In this document: one piece after another, positions 1 through 10,000 of the stretch
Layout of the letters: each line of letters begins with the position of its first letter
Numbering within the stretch: the stretch's first letter is position 1
Assembly (NCBI RefSeq): GCF_017115045.1
Contig: NZ_JABXKK010000031.1
Coordinates: forward strand, 1-55,352
Origin: Nostoc sp. NMS8
GTDB taxonomy: Bacteria; Cyanobacteriota; Cyanobacteriia; Cyanobacteriales; Nostocaceae
Direction of reading: 5' to 3'
DNA: 55,352 nucleotides
Position numbers and translations under genes: made by a program
The notes under the pieces: model-generated
The model's database searches: none
Seen by the model: only the letters and a program-made list of their open reading frames with translations
Told to the model about the DNA's origin: nothing

Positions 1-212
1 GATAAAAAACAAGGGCAATGGTGTCTATGTTGCAATTTAAATGCCGATTAGCTTAGCCCTTTCAAGGTAGGTAAAATTTTTAGACAATAATTTCTCTTTT
101 CTCCGTGTTCTCTGCGCCTCTGTAGTTAGATAAATCATTTTTAAATCGCAGATGCATAGAAAACGCAGAGAGAAAAGCTTAATTTTGAATTTAGAACAAA
201 GCGACGTGACTT

Positions 213-2242
213 ATGTGTATAGAATTTGGGCGGGAAATCTGCGGCAATCTTGACGTTGCAGAATCGCGGGAGTGGTTAGTTACTAACGGTATTGGTGGTT
301 ACGCCTCTGGGACTGTGGCTGGTTTATTGACTCGCCGCTATCACGGACTACTAGTAGCAGCATTGAAACCACCTTTGGGTCGCACTTTAATGCTAACAAA
401 ACTAGATGAAACTGCATTATATGATACCCGCTCTTATCCTTTAGACACGAATCGTTGGGCAAATGGTATTGTCAATCCCGACGGTTATAAACATATTGAA
501 CGTTTTTCTCTGGAAGGTACGATTCCTGTATGGCGTTTTGCTGTTGCCGATGCCTTGTTAGAAAAACGGGTGTGGATGCAACAAGGCGCGAATACAACTT
601 ATGTCCAATATACTCTGCGTCGTGCCACTCAACCCCTCAAGTTGACACTCAAAGCAATGGTCAACTACCGCGATTATCACAGCGATACTCAAAGCAATGG
701 TTGGCAGATGTCTGTTGAGGAGGTGGAACAGGGGATTTGTGTAACTGCTTATCCGGGTGCTGTACCACTGTATCTAGTGAGCGATTCATGCGCTAGTGTA
801 TCTGTTGTCAACAATTGGTATTATGACTTTGACTTAGCAGTTGAACGCTATCGGGGATTGAGCGATAAAGAAGACCACCTCCACGCCGCCACCTTTGAAG
901 TTACACTAAATCCTGGAGAAGCGATCGCCTTTGTCGCCAGCACAGAAAAACAACCAAATCTCAATGGCGAAACGGCGCTGAAGTTACGTCGCACTCAAGA
1001 GCAGAAGTTAACAGGATTTTGGAAAACTAATCGACCCCTGAAAACTAAGGAATCACCTGACTGGATCAACCATTTAGTACTAGCTGCTGACCAGTTTATT
1101 GTCGATCGCCCAGCGCCAGAAGACCCCTACGGCAAAACCATCATCGCTGGTTATCACTGGTTTAGCGACTGGGGACGCGACACCATGATTAGTCTACCTG
1201 GTTTGACAATTTCCACTGGTCGTCCAGAGATAGCGCGCTCAATTCTTCGCACCTTTGCCAGACACGTAGACCAAGGTATGCTGCCTAATCGCTTTCCCGA
1301 TGCAGGTGAGCAACCAGAATATAATACAGTCGATGCCACTCTCTGGTACTTTGAAGCAGTCCGCGCCTACTACAGCGCTACAGATGATGATACTTTGCTT
1401 GGTGAACTCTTTCCCATACTTGCAGATATCATTGATTGGCACTGTCGCGGTACACGCTACAATATCCACCTCGATGCAGCCGATGGCTTACTTTATGCTG
1501 GTGTTGCTGGCGTACAACTTACCTGGATGGATGCCAAGGTTGACGATTGGGTAGTTACGCCCCGAATTGGCAAACCAATTGAAGTTAATGCCCTTTGGTA
1601 TAATGCTTTACGGACAATGGCAAAGTTTGCCCGTCATCTTGGTAAACCACACCAAGAATATGAAGCAATGGCAGATCGGGCAAAGTATAGATTTTCTCGC
1701 TTCTGGAATGAAGAGACAGGTTATTGCTATGACCTTTTAGACAGTCCTGATGGTGATGATGCGTTGTTGCGTCCTAACCAAATATTTGCTGTGTCATACC
1801 AGAAAGTCCGCTAACACTTGTCCAGCAAAAGGGTGTGGTGGAGGCTTGTGGACGAATGCTACTGACTTCTCATGGATTGCGATCGCGTAGCGTGTCTGTT
1901 CGCGCAGCGTCCCGAAGGGAAAGACTCTCGCTAGCTCCCGACCATCTTCAGTACCAGGGAAAATACGGTGGCAATCGCTATCAGCGTGATGGAGCTTACC
2001 ACCAGGGAACCGTCTGGGGTTGGTTGTTGGGGCCATTCGTTTTAGCACACCTGCGCGTCTACAAAAACCCTGAACAGGCTCGTCAATTTTTGGAACCAAT
2101 GGCTAATCATCTTACTGCCCACGGTCTTGGTAGTCTCAGCGAAATTTTTGATGGCGATCCGCCAATGACTCCACGGGGATGTATTGCCCAAGCGTGGACA
2201 GTAGGTGAAGTTTTACGTGCTTGGTTGGCGACAGAGAGTTGA
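213..2242 (+). pseudogene. Glycogen debranching enzyme (amylo-alpha-1,6-glucosidase type), frameshifted
   Basis: The product would be the bacterial/archaeal type of glycogen debranching enzyme, which removes alpha-1,6 branches from glycogen. The N-terminal part (TNGIGGYASGT, TRRYHGLLVAAL) matches the GDE N-terminal domain. The catalytic (alpha/alpha)6 part shows GYHWFSDWGRDTMISLPG and, near the end, GAYHQGTVWGWLLGPF. The reading frame from 213 stops at 1814, but the family sequence continues one frame over, from about 1799 to 2242. At 1791-1801 the reading gtg-tca-tac-cag would become gtg-tca-tta-cca with one extra T, giving the expected S-L-P-E, so a single base appears to be missing near 1797. 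A 45-nt in-frame repeat (1886-1930) interrupts the C-terminal part as well. The lesion may be a real mutation or a sequencing error. If real, the enzyme loses its last ~145 residues, including conserved active-domain motifs. Confidence 0.85.
1886..1930 (+). repeat. 45-nt repeat-derived in-frame insertion in the debranching enzyme gene
   Basis: The homologous protein is expected to read GLRS-LAPDH, but here 15 Arg/Ser-rich residues (RSVSVRAASRRERLS) sit between GLRS and LAPDH. The DNA directly follows a GCGATCGC octamer (1879-1886) and has the look of the small dispersed palindromic repeats common in Nostoc (gcgtagcgtgtct, cgcagcgtcccgaaggg). Its length is a multiple of three, so it does not shift the frame. 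The family expectation is from memory. Confidence 0.6.
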
Positions 2243-2292
2243 TGCTGGGAATAGAATAAATGACAGCTATTTTCAGGTAAATAGACCACGCA

Positions 2293-2321
2293 GTAGGGGC
2301 AATTCATAAAATTGCCCCTAC
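2293..2321. terminator. 12-bp inverted repeat between convergent genes
   Basis: Perfect arms GTAGGGGCAATT (2293-2304) and AATTGCCCCTAC (2310-2321) with a 5-nt loop lie between the convergent debranching enzyme and SLH protein genes. There is no long T-tract. It could act as a bidirectional terminator, or it may simply be a copy of a dispersed palindromic repeat. Confidence 0.5.
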
Positions 2322-2339
2322 CGTATGTTGTGCTTCTAT

Positions 2340-4049
2340 TTAGAAGTTGTAGCCAACTCCTAGTAGCAGTCCTACATCAGTTTGATCCATAAAAGCAGCA
2401 TTTACACCACCTGTTAGCGTAAATCTAGAACCGAGAGGAACGTCTACACCACCAGTTAGCAGTAATCCAATAGTAGTATCCAGATTGGCTTCAATTGCTA
2501 CACCAGCGCCTATATAAGGAGATATAGCAAAGGATCTTTCGCCCACCGAACCTGCTGCGCGGGGAGAAAAATCCAAAGTCACGGGAACTAGAAATATTGT
2601 ATCGTCCCCAAAGATTACTGATGGCCGCACTGATATATTGTTTGTCAGACCAAGTTTGCTGATGACTGTAAAGTTCCCATCGCTCAGAGCTGTATCGCCG
2701 CCGCTTAAACCAATGTTACCACCAACTCCGATATAGCTTCTGCCACCACGAGTAGATCTACCTACTGTCACGTCAGGCGTACCATTATTTCCTGTTGGCG
2801 GTTGATTTAACTGACTGATGTTAACATCAGGTGGGATCAGGACTTGGTTAATTGCATGGATAATACCATTGCTAGCTTTAACATCCGCCTGGAGAACTCT
2901 GGCATTATTCACCGCGACTTGATTGTTAGCGCGATCGATTTGAATATTTACAGGTCTTCCTTCAGCGGTACTCACCTCCCCAGAAGAGAGTTGACTAGCA
3001 GTTACCGCACCGGAAAGTACATGATATCTCAAAATCTTAACTAAGGCTTCTCTGTTTTCTGGTTGCTGTAACTGTTGTAAAGTAGCAGCAGGCAAAGCCG
3101 CAAATGCTTGATCTGTGGGAGCGAATACTGTATAAGGGCCTGGCTGTTGAAGAATATCTGCTAGACCCGATGTCTTTAATAAAGAAGTCAGAGTTGTAAA
3201 AGAACTACTAGATGCAGCAAGAGCAACAATATCAGTACTAGTTTGAGTATTACCAGGAGTTCCAGCTACAACATATTGGCTAGCTGGAAGATTGCTAGCA
3301 ATGGGTTGTACGCGTCCTTGTTTCGCCAAAGCTTGATATAAAAGTGCCGCAGCTTCCGCACGAGTCAACGATTGTTGCGGATTGAGTTGTTTCACATTCG
3401 GGTAGTTGACAACAAGATTACCTTGTGTTGCTGCTGCCACACTGCCAATGGCGTAGTCTGGAATAGCTGAAGCATCGTTGTAGTAGGTACTAAGAGTACT
3501 TGTATCGCCACCAGACAAACCCAAGCCATTACTTAAAGAAACGATCGCCTGTACCTTGGGTATTTGTTGATTGGGTCTAAACACGTTCCCAGGATAGCCT
3601 GCTAAAAACCCACTCTCATAGGCTTGCTGAATTGCAGAAGCAGCCCAATAGTTAGCAGGAACATCACTAAATCCACCTGGACTTAATTGCCGAACTCGAT
3701 TTTGATTACCGAAAGCTTTTTGAATCAAGGCGGCAAATTCAGCACGAGTCACAGGTTGATTTGGCCGATAGCTACCATCAGGAAAGCCAGCAATTATGTT
3801 ATTTTCAGCCAGAGTTTGAATGAAGGGACGCGCCCAATAATCTGAGGAGACATCAGACAAGTTAACTGTTGAAGTTGGTGCTGGTGTCGCAGGTGGGGTT
3901 GTGGATGGAGTAGTAGATGGAGTAGTAGATGGAACAGTAGTTTGAGATGAAGCTGGAGTAGAAATTACAATGGGAGTTATTGTAGCAGCTGTCATTCCCA
4001 GAACTAGGAAAGCAACCTTTGTTGATGACCAACGAAACAAACTAGACAT
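2340..4049 (-). CDS. SLH-domain / fasciclin / outer-membrane beta-barrel protein
   Basis: A 569-residue secreted protein. Residues 1-35 form a signal peptide (hydrophobic core, then PASSQT). A Thr/Pro linker (about 36-61) is built from repeats of STTP. Three SLH-like modules follow (about 63-125, 126-185 and 186-245; the motifs FPDGSYRPNQPVTRAEFA and LNPQQSLTRAEAAALLY are visible). A fasciclin (FAS1) domain occupies about 272-405 (YTVFAPTDQAFAALP, LRYHVLSGAV, ASNGIIHAINQVLIPP). The last ~140 residues are Gly-rich alternating strands ending in Phe (GVGYNF), typical of an outer-membrane barrel. SLH modules bind the peptidoglycan-linked polymer and FAS1 is an adhesion domain, so a cell-envelope role is likely. 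An AGAGGA ribosome-binding site lies just upstream of the ATG. It is monocistronic and convergent with the debranching enzyme gene. Confidence 0.85.
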   Translation of the reverse strand: MSSLFRWSSTKVAFLVLGMTAATITPIVISTPASSQTTVPSTTPSTTPSTTPPATPAPTSTVNLSDVSSDYWARPFIQTLAENNIIAGFPDGSYRPNQPVTRAEFAALIQKAFGNQNRVRQLSPGGFSDVPANYWAASAIQQAYESGFLAGYPGNVFRPNQQIPKVQAIVSLSNGLGLSGGDTSTLSTYYNDASAIPDYAIGSVAAATQGNLVVNYPNVKQLNPQQSLTRAEAAALLYQALAKQGRVQPIASNLPASQYVVAGTPGNTQTSTDIVALAASSSSFTTLTSLLKTSGLADILQQPGPYTVFAPTDQAFAALPAATLQQLQQPENREALVKILRYHVLSGAVTASQLSSGEVSTAEGRPVNIQIDRANNQVAVNNARVLQADVKASNGIIHAINQVLIPPDVNISQLNQPPTGNNGTPDVTVGRSTRGGRSYIGVGGNIGLSGGDTALSDGNFTVISKLGLTNNISVRPSVIFGDDTIFLVPVTLDFSPRAAGSVGERSFAISPYIGAGVAIEANLDTTIGLLLTGGVDVPLGSRFTLTGGVNAAFMDQTDVGLLLGVGYNF

Positions 4050-4509
4050 GGAAATATCCTCTTTTCAATTTCTTCGGTTGACTATTGGAAAATACTGGAT
4101 TCAGGGTTAAGTAAATACAAATATCCAGATGATTATTTGGTTTGCCTCTATATAAAACCCGTTTTACAAGCTCAATGCATCATGCTTTTTAGCAAGAATG
4201 ATTTTTAGCAAGATTTAAGAAATAAAATGTGTCTTGGTAATATAATTTATTATTAATCTTTGATCGAGACTATACAACTAACTCAAGACTAGACTTTGAG
4301 GATAAACTTTCACTCTTTAGATAGTTGTCGCTGATAAAAAATTTGCAAATTCTAGACTAAAAATTAGCGATCGCAATCAAAAATTTCGAGCCTGATTGTG
4401 CTAAGTTCTTTGGCTAAGAATTAAGTTGTTTGCAAAAGACGATTTTATGAAAAAGAATCCAAAGATAAACTAGGATTTGGAAAAGATGTCTCATCTGTAT
4501 CAATCTGGC
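4050..4509. other. AT-rich intergenic region upstream of the SLH gene
   Basis: These 460 bp separate the start of the SLH protein gene from the end of the GNAT gene. The sequence is AT-rich and has no convincing ORF or RNA gene. It should contain the promoter of the SLH gene. A single GCGATCGC site is present near 4367. Confidence 0.6.
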
Positions 4510-4977
4510 TCACAACTCCTCTGGAGCTAGGGCAACAAATCCGGTTTTTACCCCACGCTTAAACCCTGCTTTTTCATAGAAGTGCAAAGTCTCCTCGCGT
4601 TTTGAGCCACTCAGAAGCATCACTTTATAACACTGTTTCTGCCATGCCAAAGTTAAGGCATAATGTAGTATTTGCGTACCTAATCCCTGTCGTCGATAAT
4701 CGGGGTGAGTGACTACATTTTCAATAATGCCGTATGAACGTGCGCCACGGGTCAAGTTGGGAACAATAGTTAAGTTACACGTTGCGACTAATTGGTTAGC
4801 AACATCAGCCACAATGTAATACAAACGGGGATCGTGTAAAATCGCATCCCAGATGGATTGTAAAACATCGTTAGCAGGTAGAGGGGCATCGATGGGGTTT
4901 AAGTGGTGATACAACGCCAGAAGTTGAGGAAGTTCGTCACGCGTAATCAGGCGAACGGTAATTATAGGTTTAGACAA
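4510..4977 (-). CDS. GNAT-family N-acetyltransferase
   Basis: A 155-residue single-domain protein of the GCN5-related acetyltransferase superfamily, which moves acetyl from acetyl-CoA to an amine. The acetyl-CoA pyrophosphate-binding motif A is visible as RRQGLGTQILHYAL after the strand SYGIIENVVTHPDY, and motif B as FYEKAGFKRGVKTGF. The substrate cannot be inferred. The first codon is TTG (4975-4977), and no in-frame ATG nearby fits the family N-terminus better. The gene stands alone between the SLH gene and a MITE-like element whose near end is about 60 bp upstream of the start, so that element may influence its expression. Confidence 0.85.
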   Translation of the reverse strand: MSKPIITVRLITRDELPQLLALYHHLNPIDAPLPANDVLQSIWDAILHDPRLYYIVADVANQLVATCNLTIVPNLTRGARSYGIIENVVTHPDYRRQGLGTQILHYALTLAWQKQCYKVMLLSGSKREETLHFYEKAGFKRGVKTGFVALAPEEL

Positions 4978-5035
4978 AACTGTATTAAGGTAATTACGCC
5001 AGGAAGTATGTTTGAAAATTTCAAATCATGACTTA

Positions 5036-5158
5036 GGGACTTCCAAATAAAAAAATATCTAATTACTTCTTATGGGGTGGGCGAGACGAGAGCCATATAA
5101 ACTAGGCGCTCATGTTGCCCACCGCACAAGATTGGATAATTTATTTCTTGGAGTTCCC
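5036..5158 (+). mobile_element. MITE-like element, copy 1 (123 bp)
   Basis: The ends are imperfect terminal inverted repeats: GGGACTTCCAAATAAA on the left, and GGAGTTCCC on the right, which reads GGGAACTCC in reverse. The element is flanked by the direct repeat TTA at 5033-5035 and 5159-5161, a 3-bp target duplication. The inside carries a GGGTGGGC ... GCCCACC hairpin. There is no coding capacity. Three more copies lie at 6967, 22174 and 44496. Confidence 0.75.
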
Positions 5159-5247
5159 TTATGCAAAATAATGAAAAACGAACTGCAAAGTACGCAAAGG
5201 AATAAGAGTTTTAGAGAATTATTGCGTAACTCCTACAAATGTCAAAA

Positions 5248-6933
5248 TCATGGGAATGTCAATTCAGTGCGAACAACTCCAGCACGTTCATGACGCGCTA
5301 ACAGTTTAACTGTGCTACCTTGTGGCACACGCACCACCCATTCCACCTTCGCTCGATCCTTGGTAGGATCGCTGTGCCGTCTAATGGGAGTTGAAGGCTT
5401 GTAAGCTCGTCCCTCTAACTGACCTAACTCTTCACGGGACTTACCCGTTACTAAAGTTCCCCCAGAAGGTAGTTCAATTTCACAGATACAGCCCCGCACC
5501 AGCTTTTTTTCTAAGGCTTTTTGGGTGACATTAGTGGGCAACCAGCCTGTGTTATGCACAACCAATCGCACCTGATAAGTATCATCACTCAATTTGTGGA
5601 CACTGGCTTCATAAATCTCTAAACGAGGAGATATTAACAAGTGCCAAACCAGCCATTCTGGGAAGAGGGCTATTTCTTTCTCCAGAAACTCAGGGGGGGG
5701 ATTAGTCCAAGCGTACATAGTATCCCAGCCGCCTAGTTCAATCTGACCAAGTTGGGGATGCTGGAAGGGATACCAATCTACATAGCCCTTACCTGCAAGT
5801 TTTTCATCGTTCCAGCGCAGCATCTTCAAGTCATCTTCTAGAGGGTGTTCTCGCTGCCAATCGATGTATTTATAATCATTAATTCCAGCTTGGCGCTGCG
5901 GACTCCAGACTTCTACTGTCCAGGCAAATAGACCTTGATGTTCATAAGCCCAGTCGTCAAATATACCTGTAATTACGTTTTTGGGGTCATAGCGAAAATC
6001 ATGAAAGGCGGAGATAGCCGGATATTGAGTAAGTTCAGTACCTTTAGCGCCAATGCGTTGATAGGTGCGGAGGTCATTAACGGGAAATTCGTCATCGCTG
6101 AGGTGGGTGTAGGGACGGATGAAAACACCGCTAAAAGTATGAAAGGCGATCGCTCCTGTAATATTAGGATGTGTAGTGATAAATTGAACTAGCGATCGCA
6201 CTTCTGTTTCAGATGTAGGATAAGGGCCAGCCCCCGATTGTTCAGATTCTTGCCGCCACAAAAATGGAAAATTCCGGTTTAAATCTAGTCCTTCTTTAGA
6301 AGGCTGAATTTTAATCTGAACTCCGTCGTAATTTTTGATATTTCCTTCTGGTAGTACGCGATAATACTGACCACCTGTTTCTGTCGGTTCGCGTCGCACT
6401 AACAGGCGAGGTTCAGTTGGACAGACTTTCCAAGCCCCATTGTCATCGGGGATTCGCATCAGTAAAATCCGACCATCGCCATCGATATCTTCCATCAATA
6501 ACCCATCGTTGCCTTCTTCATCATGGGGATAAGGGCGAGTACCGGAGCGAATAAATTTCGGTTTGTCAGCCAATGCCAACTCAGCACCATCAGGGTTAAC
6601 ACGGGGGCAAATGTAGAAGGTGCGAGTGTCCAAACAACGGGTAATTTCTGGGTGAGTACCGTAAGCTGTAACTAACGTTTGCAAGAGATATAGACAAACA
6701 CTTGATGGCGCTAGTTCAGTGGCGTGAATATTGCCATCAACCCAGAGGGCAGGTTTTTCTTGATGTGCGCCAGTGGCAAAGTTGGTAACTGTTAATAGCC
6801 AAATATCACGTCCTTCGTAACTCTTGCCAATACTTTCTATGCGTACTAGTTGGGGAAATTCTTCAGAATAACTGTGCAGAATGCGTGTTAAGTCTTCATA
6901 ACGATAGTATTTATCAAACCGAACATCTGGCAT
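5248..6933 (-). CDS. M14-family zinc carboxypeptidase
   Basis: A 561-residue metallo-carboxypeptidase of family M14. The zinc ligands are visible as His70-x-x-Glu73 (GNIHATE) and His265 (AIAFHTFSG). The substrate-binding Asn219-Arg220 pair lies in LDLNRNFPF, and the catalytic glutamate is Glu341 (AWTVEVWSP). The C-terminal ~150 residues form an extra domain of unclear role. No signal peptide is seen, so it is probably cytoplasmic. The ATG at 6933 was chosen because MPDVRFDKYYRYEDL looks like the natural start and is preceded by AGGGG. The longer frame that reaches 7053 adds 40 residues encoded by the adjacent MITE-like element and is not believed. The substrate is unknown. The gene sits between two oppositely oriented MITE-like copies. 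Confidence 0.88.
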   Translation of the reverse strand: MPDVRFDKYYRYEDLTRILHSYSEEFPQLVRIESIGKSYEGRDIWLLTVTNFATGAHQEKPALWVDGNIHATELAPSSVCLYLLQTLVTAYGTHPEITRCLDTRTFYICPRVNPDGAELALADKPKFIRSGTRPYPHDEEGNDGLLMEDIDGDGRILLMRIPDDNGAWKVCPTEPRLLVRREPTETGGQYYRVLPEGNIKNYDGVQIKIQPSKEGLDLNRNFPFLWRQESEQSGAGPYPTSETEVRSLVQFITTHPNITGAIAFHTFSGVFIRPYTHLSDDEFPVNDLRTYQRIGAKGTELTQYPAISAFHDFRYDPKNVITGIFDDWAYEHQGLFAWTVEVWSPQRQAGINDYKYIDWQREHPLEDDLKMLRWNDEKLAGKGYVDWYPFQHPQLGQIELGGWDTMYAWTNPPPEFLEKEIALFPEWLVWHLLISPRLEIYEASVHKLSDDTYQVRLVVHNTGWLPTNVTQKALEKKLVRGCICEIELPSGGTLVTGKSREELGQLEGRAYKPSTPIRRHSDPTKDRAKVEWVVRVPQGSTVKLLARHERAGVVRTELTFP

Positions 6934-6966
6934 AATAAACCCCTGAATACGAATTATTTTAACTAA

Positions 6967-7088
6967 GGGAACTCTAAGGAATAAATTATCCAATATTGTG
7001 GGGTGGGCAACATGAGGGCCATACAGACTGGGCGGGCGAGACGCCCACCCCACAAGAGTTAATTGGATATTTTTTGAATCCCAGTCCC
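6967..7088 (-). mobile_element. MITE-like element, copy 2 (inverted, diverged end)
   Basis: This copy is in the opposite orientation to the other three. It starts with GGGAACTCTAAGGAATAAATTATCC and contains the GTGGGGTGGGC ... GCCCACCCCAC hairpin. The far end (about 7075-7088) has drifted. TAA precedes the left end (6964-6966), but no clean duplicate is seen on the other side. It fills nearly the whole gap between the M14 start and the end of the TPR-CHAT gene. Confidence 0.65.
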
Positions 7089-7094
7089 CATAAT

Positions 7095-10000
7095 TTAATT
7101 AGGTTTACCTGTAATCGTAAAAGCTGCCCAGTAGTAAGGATGGCTATAAAGAATTTTATCTGATGCCATTTTACTATTTCTATATAGTTGTGTTGCTAAA
7201 TAAGTTTGAATTCTTACTTCCTCTGGATGCAGATTATTCAAAATATCTTCATACCATTTTGTCAGTTCTCCAGCAGTTAGTTCTTTTAGCCATTGTGTTG
7301 CTTCAGCTAAGGCAGTAACAGCTGATTTATTTGGCTGTAATCGTCGGTAAAACTCGATCATTACCAAAGCACTAGCCGAAGATTCTACACTCCAGAGAGT
7401 ACTCACTACATGAGGTACGCCCTGACTGACAAAACCACCCGCTAAACTTACGTATTCGCTACTGGTGTAGTTGTTAGTAATTAAATTTTCACAGGCAGAG
7501 AGGGTAATAAGGTTGTAACTTGCGAGATTTTGTTGGTAGATTTCATCTAGTGTAAGTCTATCTTCACCTGCTAATGCTAACTCTGATTTTTTAGGTTCAA
7601 CTAAATTATTAGTGACTTGACCCGTAAAATGTAAGATGTTGTAATTTTCAGATAAAGCATTCACGACAAGGTTTTTTGTAGCTTCCGCTCCCTGAATTCG
7701 TTGGATATTATTGAACATCTGACTAACAATTTCAGATTCCAGTTTGGCAAATTTAAGCGGCGGATAACCTTTACTTTCAGGATGTTCAACACTGAGCAGT
7801 AACTTATTTTGCCACTGCCAAATATCCTCATTTCTGATTGATAAACCTATTTGGGCACTGGGTAAATAGGTGACGGTGAAATTTGATTCCACATTCGGTA
7901 ATTCTTCGCCATTTTCAGAAGAGAGATGGAAAAGTGTATGAATGGGCAATCTGTATAAGTCACGGTGAGGAATTAAAACCAGTTGGGTGATGCCTTCGAG
8001 TTCCTGTGCAATTGTGGAAATATTTAGGATTTCATACAGTTGCAACAGCTTTTCTTCCATCTCAACTCGCCAAGCATGGTGACTTTTACTTTCTTTGTCT
8101 TGGGCTGTGCTGCGATATTGTTGGTATTGTTGATGCCAATCTTCTAGCCAAGTTTCAAATTCAATTAGGCGTTGTACTGCTTCGGGTAGAGGTAATTCAT
8201 TTAGACGAATAGCATCTTCTCCTAAAGATATTCCCCCAACATCTTGCATCGGTGTAAAGAGCAGAATCGGTGATGGTGCTTGATCTTTGAGGATAAAAGT
8301 CTGTAGAGCAACTGGACTAATATGCCAGTAAATAATTGCTGTTGTGGGATTAAATAGTTGTTGAATTGCGTCATAATAAGGCGAATAGATACGATCATTC
8401 CAGCCAGAAAGTAGCCAGTTTAAACAAGTATTTTTGCCTTGTTCGGCAATTTCCCAAGCTTCTACTAGATCACCAGACTCGACGGCTAAATCTACTGCCA
8501 ATTGATCGAAGCCTGCAAATTTCAAAGCTAGTTGTTTTTTACTTTCGTCTGAGCGAGTTTCTTCACTCAGTAATTGTCGCAATAAATCTGTACCGCGTTG
8601 CAGTAATTCTTGAATTTGTGTGGTTTGTCCCAAGCCCATCAGCACTTTGCTTAGAGATTGCAAAACCTCTAGATGCAGCTGGGGAAAATATTCTAGTGTG
8701 AGGGTTAATAGCGCCTGATGGTATTCAGACGCGGCTTTGCGCCAATAATCGCGGGGATTGGGGTGTTTTTTGCCTTGGTCGTAATAAGTATTAGCGATCG
8801 CAAAATGCAATCTACCCCAACCTTCTGGATGGGTATCTGTCCGCAGATGCTTTAAACCTTCCTCGTAGCTGGCTAATTTTCCTTCGTAGCCGCCCTGTAG
8901 TAAGGCGGGATTGGTCGCTGTGATACTACTCGATAAATTCCGCAATTCGTCAGAGTTCACTAAATTACCGATCGCAGTTCCCCGACCAATCCAAGCTTCC
9001 CAATAATCTTGTTTAATTTGCAAAGCGTTGTCATAACAAGCGATCGCTTCGGCAAACTGTTCTAAATAAAACAATGCTACTGCCTGATTATACCAAGCTA
9101 GGTGGAAGTCAGGTTTAATGGCGATCGCTTGCCGATAGGAGGCGATCGCTTCTTGTCTACGTCCTAAGTTGTCTAATGCTATACCCCGGTTGTACCAAGC
9201 TAAGTAGAAGTCGGCTTGAACTGAAAGGGCTTTATCCCAGGAGGCGATCGCTTCTGACCATCTTCCCAAATTAAACAGCACTACACCCCGATCTATCCAC
9301 ACCTCGTGGTACTCTGGGTTAATTTCTATAGCTCTGTCATAAGATATAATCGCCTCGGCAAATTGTTCGCTGACAGCTAGGGCGATGCCTCGGTGATACC
9401 AATTTTCCTGGTCTTCTGGTTCCAGATTCAGGGCTTGGTCATAACTAGCAATAGCTTCTGGTAGCCAACCTAATTTCAGCAACGCCAAACCCTTGCTAGA
9501 CCACGCTTCTTGGTAGTCTGGCTTGATTTCTATAGCTTTGTCAAAAGAAGCGATCGCTTCTTCAAAATATCCTAATTCTCCGAGAGTTCCACCCCGGTTG
9601 TACCAAGCTTTGTAGAAGTCGGGTTTCAATTCTATGGCGGTTTCATAAGCAGCGATCGCTTCTTCAAAACGTTCTAAATGGAACAGCGTCAAGCCTCGGT
9701 TAAACCAATATTCTGAGAATTCGGGCTGCATTGCAATGGCTTGGTCATAGGATGCGATCGCGCCTAACAAATCACCTGTTTTCGCTTGGCTTAGACCTTG
9801 GTAAAACCACCCTTGAGCGTGGGTAATCGGATTATCGCTATGTCGCTCAATACTACCAGAGGAATTACTGCTTTGAACTGCCAAATCCGAAGCAAGTTGC
9901 TGGACTAAATTGGTACTTTGATCCAACCTTACCCACAACTCATCTAAGGTATTAGCTACATTTGGCTCTAAATTCGTCAAAGTGTTATCCCAGGTTTCCA

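Noticed and set aside
6934..7053. A 40-codon N-terminal extension of the M14 carboxypeptidase
   Set aside because: The extension is coded by the MITE-like element. Similar out-of-context peptides appear from the other copy, and the downstream ATG has a good ribosome-binding site and the family-like start.
5036..7088. MITE copies 1 and 2 as a composite transposon carrying the M14 gene
   Set aside because: Copy 1 has its own flanking TTA on both sides, and no matching duplication is seen outside the pair, so independent insertions are more likely.
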